DNA of 64,000 nt from Chlorophyllum brunneum (lineage: Eukaryota > Basidiomycota > Agaricomycetes > Agaricales > Agaricaceae). Made by a program: the position numbers and the translations under genes. Each line of letters begins with the position of its first letter. Positions within the stretch are counted from its first letter, which is position 1. The stretch is from positions 3,472,001-3,536,000 of the forward strand of contig OY756140.1 of NCBI GenBank assembly GCA_963576785.1. The letters are read 5' to 3'. Of the stretch, positions 26,417 to 36,859 are shown one piece after another. The notes beneath the pieces are model-generated. The model saw only the letters and a program-made list of their open reading frames with translations, made no database searches and had not been told where the DNA came from.

Positions 26417-27969
26417 ATCGTACGATGTGGTCAGCGATATGAGATTGGATGAAAGATGGGATTTACAAACTTGGGTCGTGCATTGTGTGCACCGGACTAT
26501 TACGAATCCGATTCACTCAAATCACATCACATTTCAGAGAATTAGAAATACATTGAACCCTGCACTGCGCAGTTATCACGAGGACAATATTCTAAGTAAT
26601 TCGGACGTAGACCAGAGAAAAAGAAGTTGACACTGGTGCAGGTAAATTCTCTCGTGAGACGAAGAAGCACCGAACCGAGACACTGGTTGGTCTGATCCAT
26701 GTGAGACAGCGGCCGGAAATCGTTATAGATGGGTATGTGTGCTTACAGCCCTGGTATTGATAATAATTTGGAACAGCCGGGGAGAGATCGGCTGGATATC
26801 TGGGATTATGCATGAACTTGTGAGAGATTCACTATTTGAGTAAATATTAATAGCAGAACTGTTGCCGGCAGTTGCCGGAAAGTTAAAAATAGTCGAGGAC
26901 TGCATATCTCCGAATTTAAACGAGTAGTATTAGGCGTCATTCGACCCTAAGGCTTAAGGTCTTAAGGCCCGAACCTCGATTTATCAAATGGTTCGAGGTT
27001 ATTGGTCATGACGGTATGACTTTGGCCGTCGAGCTTGCGAGGACTCCATCATACTTCGATCCGAACCGTTAAACCCTAACCGCAAAAAAAACATGAGGTG
27101 ATTTCAAAAAATCCTAGATGATGTTTCGTCGCCATCGTATTCATCGGCAACCTGTCCGACCGGATATTCCTCCCCGCCGGCCCTTTGTTCACCCATTCAT
27201 CGGCTGATTCTCTGGGAAACACAGTAAAGTAAAGCGTGACTCGGTAAAATCTCAACGTGGCCAAGCGATCCATGACATGGACAGGCAAGTTTAATATTGT
27301 GGTACCGGCGGAATTTTGTATTGCTTGTAACAGCCGCAGTGGGAGATGACTTACGACTGTTGATGTTCCTTATTCAGTCCATAGCCGTATGAAGAATGTG
27401 TCTCGATTACCTCGCTCCTGGCGAGAATGACTGGAGTAGTTGTCGGTGTTGACACGGATCGTCAAGATGTCACGAAAGGGGCATATAATAGCAACGGAGA
27501 GGGTTGCGAATTCCGGAGAATTTAGATACCAAGCATATAGAAAATGTGGGTGGCATGGAGCGCGTTCTTTCCATACACCGCTTCAACTTTGATGCCGACG
27601 TGCGGGTGTCGATGTGGACTGCGGCGGCTTTCCCCGCTCTTCACCCTCGTTGAATTGCATCCACATGCTCTGTCATTTGAGCCAAGTTCTAATCCAGGGA
27701 TTGATGTACAAGAATCATCAAATTTTTGTGTCTAGCTTGCGCAGAATCTTGTACAATGAGAGTAATACTCAGGGATAGATTTAGAAAGAAACGTGGTTTC
27801 CCGCACTCGAAGAGGGACACAAATTCTCTGTTTAGGGTATCTCTTGATTTGGAGCTCGCCCACAATTGAGGACTCCGCATTTTCCGTAAAACCCTGCCAA
27901 AAATAGAGCTAGTTCTTTGAGCAAGAAGTCAGAAACCATGGGGATGCAGGGCAAGGGAGAACACTCACC
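26417..27969. other. Intergenic, no gene recognised
   Basis: No coding region with domain support was found on either strand. Around 26950-27000 there is a small AT-rich cluster of TTAAGG units and a perfect 8-bp inverted repeat (26972-26979 with 26993-27000). Confidence 0.4.
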
Positions 27970-29001
27970 TTAAACAGCGAGCACTTCGGAAACAGACAGC
28001 TCCTCGTAGGGACAAGTTGCAGGAACGTTCTCGTCCATAAGGAAGTACTGTTCCAATTCACGAGAATCCGGCTCCCCATAATTCTTCAAGTCAGGGCTAA
28101 CGGGGATTGGGTCATATTTGGCCAACAGGTTGCGCACTTTGGCAAGGGCCGCAGCACGCTTCGCATCGGAGGAGAACAAGATATCGAAAATCCACTTGGG
28201 CTGGAATACAATGGAAACGCCTTTGGCGAAGCGGCTACGTCGGGTCTGATGGGCCGGTGTTTGAACAACGGTGAAGAAGGGTTCACCCGCGAAGCAGAAA
28301 CACCATTTGGCGTCATCGATTGTGCGGGGAACATGAAGAGGCCAAGGTTTCTGATCAAGCTTGGCGACACCGTCAAGAAGCTTCCAGAAAAGGTTCTGGT
28401 ATTCTTCCACACTACGCGGATCTTCGTTTTGCTTAGCAAGAAGAACGAGAGAAGTGTTGGGACCTAGGCTGCGTGCCTTAGGCAAATAGTCCGAGAGGCA
28501 GTGCGCCAGCTGGCGGACGTGCCGGGGATCCGAGAGGTCGTCAGAGTCGATGAAGGTGTAAACTTGGTTATCGGCCTTGTATCCTTTGGTCGCGTATATG
28601 CATGGGAATACCAATTCCTCATCAAGGAGGACGCGACTGTACTCATCATACGCAATTCGCTGCCAGGTGCCCTCGGGGTAGAGTTCAGTAACTTGAGCTC
28701 TGTAAAAAGAAAGATACAGTCAGATGGAACCTCAATGAGGTTGAATTCTTCGACGAACCTGGTCAGGGGCTTGACGGGAGCAGATGGCCCAAGAGGAAGC
28801 TTTCTCTCAACAGCGACCTATGGAACGATGTCAAGTTCCATTTCATTCAACGGACCGGGGTTTAAAGCCTACCTTTGCATCGAATACTTTGCTTTTTACC
28901 TTTTTGGCCACAGCTGGAAGACGTTCGTACGTCACGATTGTAAGCAGGGCAAGGACGACACCGCCAACAACACATGAAGGGAGAGTGAGGGTATAAGACA
29001 T
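27970..29001 (-). CDS. YqcI/YcgG family protein with N-terminal membrane anchor
   Basis: Three exons (29001-28873, 28817-28759, 28699-27970) sum to 918 nt and 305 residues. Residues 1-30 (MSYTLTLPSCVVGGVVLALL) look like a membrane anchor or uncleaved signal. The rest matches the YqcI/YcgG family: RIAYDEYSRVLLDEELVFPC, IYATKGYKADNQ, HCLSDYLPKARSLGPNTSLV, FWKLLDGVAKLD, CFCFAGEPFFTVVQTPAH, and a C-terminal ELEQYFLMDENVP. The family is widespread in bacteria and patchy in fungi; its biochemical role is unknown. A TATATAA (minus strand, 29051-29057) sits 50 bp upstream of the start. The membrane leader is the feature that differs from bacterial members. Confidence 0.82.
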
Positions 29002-30788
29002 AGTAAATGAGGCCTAACACTGTTGCAGAAGCGATAGACATGTCTTCCTGTTATATACCTGGAGGCCCAGAAGCCTTGAGCAAAGCGTTATTCTCCCATT
29101 GGTGGTCAACACTGAATATACATGGATGGCTTCATGGTGGTCGTGTGGTTATTTCCTCTCGTAGGTACCACGCATCAGCTTCTGTCATCAGTAGGAGAGT
29201 TTTGGAAGCACGTATATTTTCTGCTCCAATTGAAAGGCACTAAAAGTGGCCAAGCGAATTCTATGGGCTTTACAGGTCCGAGCTGACCTGGTGGTTGCCC
29301 AGCATGCAAAGCAATGTTTTCGTTCGGCACACCACCCGATGATCTCAGGCCGCCTTAGGGCTTCCTGTCAAATGAGCTGCGCCCGTCATGAGATGATAGC
29401 GCTTAACATTTTTCACCATGTTAAGAATACCTACACGTCTAATTTAAGCACGTATACGAGTGGTGAATACTCATTGAAGGCCAACCTCGCAATAAAGAAG
29501 TACTCGGCAAATAATTCTGTCAGTGGCATCCTATGAGAGAGTGGAGCTTGTCTTCGCAGTGATACAGGATAGCGTACCGTCCGATCAGATAAGGACTGCG
29601 CCTCTGATATTGCTGTCCATGGCAAGACCTTGATTCTCAGGTCATACTTCGAACAATGAAGGATTTCGTCTCGGCATATCAATTTCGGCCGTCAACTTTG
29701 GATATTCAGGTTCTACCCAAAAACAAAAGTGTCTTTCGAGTAGAGATGTTACGTTGGGTATTGAAACGTAATCACCGCCGACAATGACTCGCATCAGAAG
29801 GATAGATTTTCGTGGGCGTCCTGTGATCATTTCTGGCCATCGTCATGAAAAGCTTTCGGAGCATTTTTGTATCAAACATACATACTGGCTGTATTGGATT
29901 CAGCCAGCTGGATGGGCGGGAAAGAAGGCGATTTCGCATCAACTATGCGGATAATCTGGCAGTGTGAGTCGACGTTGAACAAAAGGACTAGCACATCCAT
30001 GCCGTTGCCGCGGGTTGCGCTCCTTTTTTTGTACCACGTGGGGCTCGTGGGGTCTGTTCAAGACTCGGAGGGCTTTGTTGCGAAGATTCTTCGTAAGGGT
30101 TTCAAGGTCGATCTGCTTCCGTTCTATTCTGAGGTCGGTGATGAACAAGGCGACATTACTTGGCAGACGTGTAAAGACAGCGAGAACGACGGCCTGTTGC
30201 TCAGCATTCTGGAACAAACCACTGACAAAATCGAGTCGCAATCGTGGAGAAGTACTCACCCGGTATTGGACGAAGACGAATGAGATGCACATAATTTCAT
30301 GTCATCTTCACGATGTTTGGCTCCGGGGCTGCTGCCAAGCTGGGTAGGATACGGTAATATACCGAAGCGAAGGTTGAGTCACATCCACGTTTTCCTTCTA
30401 TTTGTTGAATCTTGATCCTTTTGGTATCTGTGAGCCTAAGCAGTTCGTCGTACAGTCGCAATGCGCCTTTCGATCTTCGTTGACGCGTTCGTTATAACTG
30501 ATTGGACCTTAGCCTAAACGGGTAATCCCACGGGTTCCTGTGATAATCCGTGTCAAAAACTCGTATTGTCGCTCATGGCGCTGGAAGCGCTATATCTCAT
30601 CTAAACCTCAACTATCCTGCAAGAATTGTTTCGACTTGTATCACCCTTATATCACCGCAGCAAGATAACAAGGCCTGGACGCTTGCTGTTGATTTCACCA
30701 AACTACGGACACCTGAACTACTACGCGTGACTCCTACGTGGCGTCTGCCAAACCTGAGTTTCGGTGCAGTGCTGCTCACATCGTGACG
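29002..30788. other. Intergenic with unresolved minus-strand coding-like stretches
   Basis: The minus strand from about 30470 to 29640 carries coding-like segments in different frames (ALRLYDELLRLTDTKRIKI near 30440; RLPSNVALFITDLRIERKQI near 30150; IVGGDYVSIPNVTSLLERHF near 29760). They could be exons of an unrecognised gene or the remains of one. I found no domain and could not build a consistent splice model. The right end is the promoter of the GH47 gene. Confidence 0.3.
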
Positions 30789-33367
30789 ATGGCGGAATAT
30801 TACGAACTAGAAGAGACTGCCCTACGACACAGACGAATCGAAGACGATGTTGGGGTGAATGGAGTTTTCGCAGGGGATGATGTAGGCTGAGTTTATTTTA
30901 CAAAACTTCAATATTTATTCACGTTGACCTCTGGATTTGCAGTACCATCCTCATAAACCGCGGAGAAGAAGACTTGTTACTCTGCCTAAAGTCTTTCTTG
31001 GAATCACCCTTTTTGTCTCAATTGCCCTACTTTATCAGGTCGGCGGGTGTGGATTATCTACTAGAATCTCACTTACGTTTCCCTTGTTCTTGTAGTACGG
31101 CCATATCCATGTCCCATTTTTCCCTTCCGCGGACAGCTGGAATCCCTTACCTACCAGGGGGAGGTTCACTTCTGGAGTTGATGCACACAAGCGAGGCGCA
31201 ATAGTGGAGGCCTTCAAGGTGAAGCTTAACAAGTCACTTGCTCTGACGTTTCTGATCCATGATCTTTACAGCACTCATGGCTGGCTTACGGTTTGTGCAA
31301 TTGCTTTGGAACTACGTTTTAAATCGTTGATTCGGGGATGAATATAGAACAAGATGCCATGGGCGCGGACGAATACCATCCTATGACCCATCGCGGATCA
31401 AATTTCTCAACACATGGTGGAATCGGATACATGGTGATTGACGCGATCGATACGATGTTTCTCATGGGGCTCGAAGACGAATACAAACGTGCACGACACT
31501 GGGTCGCCACCAAACACACGTTTGACCGTGATGGCAACTTCAACACCTTCGAGGCATGTATCTCGTTCTTTTTGCGGGATATGTACTAATTTTTTTCCCA
31601 AACCGCAGACCACTATCCGTGTCCTTGGTGGCCTCTTGTCGATATTCCACATGACCAAGGACCAATTATACCTCGACAAAGCTACTGACCTTGCCAACCG
31701 CATGCTTCCTGTCTTTGATACACCTTCAGGACTTCCCTTGTCCATGGCAAATCTTGGTTTACAACGAGCTGTTGACGATCCTGGTAGAACGGGTCTTGTT
31801 AGCACCGCTGAGGCTGCTACTCTTCAGCTTGAATTCAGGTATCTCAGCCACGCAACTGGGAATTCTGTCTACTGGGATAAGGTCGAACAGGTGAGAACGC
31901 TCGATTTCGGAGTTCTATTTGAACTCATCCGACTTGTTATACAGGCGATGAGGGTTCTTAAAAGTTCCAAGCAGCCTTCGAATCTAGTTCCTATTTACAT
32001 GAAGTACGTCCCGCGGGTATCCAACAACAGAATTGAAATCAACTTGTATCTGTCTGCTTTCAGCGCCAACACTGGTCTTTTCTTGGACTCAGAGATCCGT
32101 CTAGGTTCTCGCGGTGATTCATATTATGAATATCTATTGTATGTCCTTTTTTTACGTTGATACTCGTGCCCATGCTAATCTTCGTTCTGCAGGAAACAAT
32201 ACCTTCAAACTGTACGTATGCTTATTCCTTGGGTTCTGATTCGTTTACGATCATGCTCGACGCTAGAATCAAACAGAACAGGTGTACCGTGAAATGTACG
32301 ATGCGGCTATGCAAGGCATCCATGACAAGCTTCTTGTCAAAGGCGTCAAGGATGACCTAACGTTTACAGCGGAATTGTTGCCCACCCATTCCCAGGAACC
32401 CAAGAAGTATGTCTCATCCTGTGTTCTGTTGTCATTTCTTCAATCAATTCAATGTTCTCAGCAAATACACGCTCTCGCGAAAACAAGATCATCTTGTGTG
32501 CTTCCTCGGCGGTTCTCTTATGCTCGGTGCAACGACGGCAGGCGCTCGCGGGACCCAAGTCTCACGGCCTCCTCGAGAGAAGCAGCTTACGAACATTGGA
32601 AAACGGGATTGGAAGACTGGGTATGAATTGATTGAAACGTGCGTCGACACCCATAGCACTGAGACGTAAGTAAATGCAGAAGCTCGGTTATGCTCTGATA
32701 GATGCTCCATTCTGACTTCTTGGCTTCTCTTTGTGTTTTAGGGGACTTTCGCCCGAAATTGTATACTTCTATTCGCCAGAGGAAACTCAGGGACTAGGTG
32801 CGGAAATCAAGGCCGACTGGTACATTAAGGGTGCAAGGTCAGCACAAAGTCGCTTTTTGCCCTAAATATCAACCAATGAATGGTTATGATGTTTCTTCAG
32901 ACCAGGCGCATGGCCAGTATATGACGCGCGATATATCCTCCGCCCAGAAACTGTAGAATCAATCTTCCTCGCGTACCGGCTGACAGGAAACTCTCGGTAC
33001 AGAAAACTTGGTTGGAAGATCTTTCAATCAATACAGAAATACTGTCGACTAGAGGAAGGAGGCTACGCAAGTGTGTTGAATGTAGACGATGTGAATACTC
33101 GAAAAGACGATAAGATGGAGACATTCTGGCTGGTACATCGTCTCCCCTTTCAACTTTGTTTCGGACGTGGCTCACGAATGCGCAGAGTGAAACTCTCAAA
33201 TATTTGTATCTTTTGTTTGAAGATGAGAGCGTAATTCCACTGGACGGTGAGGCGTTTCGACAGTCAAAGTTTGAGTGACGCTGAATGATCGGCTAGAATA
33301 TGTTTTCAACACTGAAGCCCACCCACTACCGATATTTACGCCGAACCATCCACTGGCTGATTTCTGA
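30789..33367 (+). CDS. GH47 alpha-1,2-mannosidase, type II membrane protein
   Basis: More than ten short exons were rebuilt (30789-30881, 30943-31038, 31096-31218, 31272-31290, 31347-31553, 31609-31890, 31945-32003, 32064-32138 and on to a last exon ending VFNTEAHPLPIFTP...ADF at 33367). Residues 1-31 are cytosolic and the following YHPHKPRRRR plus LPKVFLGITLFVSIALLYQ form a type II membrane anchor. Catalytic-domain landmarks are AIVEAFKHSWLAYEQDAMGA, HGGIGYMVIDAIDTMFLMGL, FETTIRVLGGLL, ADWYIKGARPGAWPVYDARY with YILRPETVES, and SETLKYLYLLF. The enzyme trims alpha-1,2-mannose from N-glycans in the ER or Golgi (Mns1 type), calcium-dependent. The intron after NTFE appears to use a GC donor (31554, GCATGT). 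Confidence 0.92.
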
Positions 33368-34489
33368 GAAATGTCATCACACGGGAAATAAGTTATTTAC
33401 GGGGATGATCGGGCCACCATAGCTGTGGTTGGTCTGCATGCGCTGCTCCATAATATGGGCCTCAAGTTAACTTATTGTTTGTGAATTTTGGGGCACGAAC
33501 CGATTTAGTCTCCTGCTTTGCAGCCCCATTTTCGTTCTCCCATACCACATCTATAGTTTAGACAATTTCTCTCCCAGTGCTTAGCGTCATCTGCGCCCCT
33601 AAAATAGCCGGACGACGTCTGTCTGCGTTATTACACCCCAAGTTACTTATCATCGCCAGCGACCACATTCTCCTCGTCCCTTCTGAATGTCTCGGTAGAT
33701 CAGTAGCTGATCTGGTCATCTGGAGTTCTTTCATTTCAAATCCAAACCAAGTCAGTCAGTCAGTCACTGGGACCGTCTACCCGAAGGTCTGAGCATTGAA
33801 AACCCACACGAGCTTCTCTCATTCATTTCGACCTGGATGGATAATCTGGAGATACCCGGCAAGACGCAAGATAGAACTTGCCCGACGTGTCGCAAACCTC
33901 GCGCAAGGTACATAGATCATTGGGCAAATGCTTCTGAGCCATATACCGTCAAGTTGAGGCTACTGACATTGGGGCCCACGCAAAGCACGATCCACCGAAG
34001 AATCTGGGGGAGCTTCAAATTTTCAACCCTGGAATGCGTTCGCGGGCCCATACGACACTTAGGGGTTGGTGTTACTGACCGCGTTGTGGACCTAGGGAAG
34101 GTGTCAAACGACCCGAAGCCTTTGAGCCGTACGCGTTTTGTCACAAGTGCGTAGAAGGCATCCAATAAGATTGGATGGTGCGGGCAGTTTTTTTTGTCGA
34201 ACAGGGAGAAGATTGAACATAGCTTTTCCCAAAATCATCTTGATCCGTGAAACGGTCATCCCGGGGAAGACTTGTCTAGCGCGCGACGTCATGTGGGAAG
34301 TTCGCTGGTGCAGATTGTTGACGACGTATATGTTCAATCTTCCTGACTGTTGAGTCTGAAGGAAAAAGTTTGCTTCCACCGAGCCGCTGCTTGCAGTATC
34401 GGCGATCGGTATTGGTGTTGTGGAAATCAGGTGTACCAACACCAGATTACCATACATGTCATGATCCTCCGACCTCGTGTAACTTGTCC
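33368..34489. other. Intergenic, no gene recognised
   Basis: This lies between the mannosidase and the NLR pair. Open frames on both strands (plus 33837-34154; minus 34104-34493) are of moderate length, but I recognise no domain. Part of it is presumably promoter or 5' exon of the first NLR copy. Confidence 0.4.
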
Positions 34490-36289
34490 GCAACCACGAC
34501 CCTCCACATTCTCGAAAATGCGCACGACTTCGTGCTCAACAATCCTCAATTCGTGGATAACTCCCAAAATATTCAAGTCACCAACAACACCATTGTTCTC
34601 CCTGCCAGTGGTCACGGTCAAGGACGGTCTTTCCGTCCCCTCGGTCGCTCCAAGCCCTGACATCCACCACTTAAGGACTCAGTATTCTCTTGGAGGCTTC
34701 CATACCTGAGGCTATGCATGACTCCTCCGCCCGCCATCCGCCCCCACTTTGCCACCCCGGCACAAGAGAAGTTTATATATCTCGCATTCTGTCATGGGCA
34801 GGCGCCGGTAATAACGCCAACGCTGATGGGAGCAACGGCAACAACAGCAAGGCTGAAGGCATGAAACCCACCGAGCCAAACAGTCAGTTCGCCAAGCGTG
34901 TCCTGTGGCTCCAAGGTCTGGCAGGCGTAGGGAAATCCGCTGTTGCTCAATCCTGCGCCGAAGCCCTGCAGGCCGCGGTTGATGCTGTTGGCCTCGGAAT
35001 ACTTGGCGCTTCCTTCTTCTTCTCTCGTCCTAACTCGCGAGACGACCCAGACATGTTCTTTACCACCATTGCGTATCAACTAGCGAATCGAATTACAGAA
35101 TTTGGAGATATACTGGACGGGAAGATTAAGAGGGACCCAACTCTCGTCGATAAAGCTCTGCCGCAACAGTTCTCGGAACTTATTGTCCAAGCCTTGGAAG
35201 ATTCCAGGGGAAGGGGGAGGGAAATTGGGGAGCTTGTGATTATCGTAGATGGGTTGGACGAATTCGCCGACAATGCTGCTCAACAAATTATCATCGAGGT
35301 TACCACAACCCCAGTCCGAGGGCAGTCAACCCCATCCCGTTGGATGATCTCCAGTCGTCCAGAACCCCACATCGTTTCCGTGTTCAACTCGCCTGATGTT
35401 CAGCCACTGTGCCTCAGCTTCGACCTGCCAATTTCGCGTGACATTGATAATGAAATATTTCGATACCTCTTGGACGAACTCTCGAAGACTCAGCAGGAGC
35501 ATGGGTTATCTCCATCGTGGCCGTCAATAAATGACGTTAGCACACTTGTCAAGCTCTCTGCGGGGTGGTTCATTTATGCAGCCACGATGATCCGATTCAT
35601 ACGTCAAGAAAACTCGCTGGGCCCAGAGGATCAGCTTCGACTTGTCCTCGAACTCTCGAACTTGGTCAAGTCGGGGCCTAGGGCTGATGGGCGTCCTTTA
35701 GAGAAATTGGATGGATTCTATCGTCTTATCATGGGTCGCATCCCTCCGAAAGTTCTTCAGACCACCCTGAAAATCTTCCCTCGTCACTTCTCTTCCCTTC
35801 GGTGTTGGGGGGAGTTCACGCGTAATTGCTTCCTTGCTTAGCTTATCGGAATCACAGTTCCTCAATGCACGCAGACAACTGCACTCCGTCATGGCGGTAG
35901 GAGAGAATGACTGGGTCGCATTTTACCGTGCCTCCTTTTTGGATTTTCTAAATGACGAAGGAATTTTGGCTGATGGGAGGGGGAGAGGGGTGTGCAGGGA
36001 TCGCGAGGAGAGATACTTATGATGCTGAACAATCCCCATTGCAACAATCGTCGTAAGTGGTACATTTCGACTGGTGAAAGCTCATTTCTTCTGACTCTTT
36101 GTAGGTCGTGTTGTTGATCCGGGGTCGGATGATACACCAATCAACCCTCCGGTTTCGTGACCCGGGGCAAACGCTGGCGTGGTCTACCAATCCCTTGCTG
36201 AAACGTTCTTTTTCCTCCGCCGGCTCGTACCTCTGGATGAGCCGGTGCTTGACGTGCTCATTGATTTTGACTATTCTTTATCCCCATAA
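34490..36289 (+). pseudogene. NACHT NLR paralogue, frameshifted (copy 1)
   Basis: Paralogue of the gene at 36860. The N-terminal exon carries ENAHDFVLNNPQFVDNSQNI and splices (donor after 34610, acceptor before 34676) into GLSILLEASIPEAMHDSSAR. Then follow Walker A (GLAGVGKSAVAQS), an FFF(T)TIAYQL-type sensor helix, Walker B (GELVIIVDGLDE) and SSRPEPHI. Compared with copy 2 it has a roughly 26-residue insertion rich in Asn/Gly/Ala before Walker A. At about 35777-35782 one extra base breaks the frame: IPPKVLQTTLKIF runs to a stop, whereas the +1 frame restores LVTSLPFGVGG and LLSLSESQFLNARRQLHSV. A second shift is needed near 35990, and the C-terminus FFFLRRLVPLDEPVLDVL then ends at 36289. NACHT STAND ATPases act as signal-responsive switches in fungal incompatibility or immunity. 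A sequencing error cannot be excluded, but two breaks favour a pseudogene. Confidence 0.75.
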
Positions 36290-36859
36290 TGTGGCGAGGA
36301 GGTCATAGGCCCATCTTCGCTGGGGGTGAATTTTGTTTCCAAAAAACGTAAACTCTATAATTCCTTTCATCCTTCCGTCACTGACTTTGTTAATCTGCGT
36401 AGGTCCCACCTAAGTACCTTTCGAAAATAATTCGTCCCTACCGTCCCGGCCTTGTCCCCTTTGAATGGGCGTATTCCCGGCGCCAAGAGATGTAGATTGG
36501 GTGAGGTCCTATACCTTGGGACATGGAAAACGGAAGGAATTATGGTACAGGATCCATCCCTGGGCCGTACTGAAGGTTCCGGTTCACCATGATCTTCGGT
36601 TAGGAAGGGGCCCAGGTATACTTGGGGGAAAATTCGTAGTGATTCAAGTTGTGGTGATCGTATGATAGGTCCCTGTTGATATGAAGATGGTGTGAGAGCG
36701 CTTTGAACGTCGCAGGATACAAGAGGACTAGTACAATACCTAACGCACGTTGAGAGCCCTATTCATAGACTGCATCTTATTTGGTTGTGTTGTGCCATCA
36801 CATTAAATAGAGCAACGAGGCGAGGCCAGTGAATTTGCCTCCTACGACTTGCAGTCGCG
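36290..36859. other. Spacer between NLR paralogues
   Basis: No gene is recognised. It should hold the 3' end of copy 1 and the promoter of copy 2. Confidence 0.4.

Noticed and set aside
26941..27000. TTAAGG cluster and 8-bp inverted repeat as a transposon end or tRNA
   Set aside because: Too short, no partner copy elsewhere in the window and no cloverleaf.
34104..34493. 129-residue minus-strand frame opposite the NLR 5' region
   Set aside because: No recognisable domain; its upstream part overlaps the promoter/5' exon of the plus-strand NLR copy.
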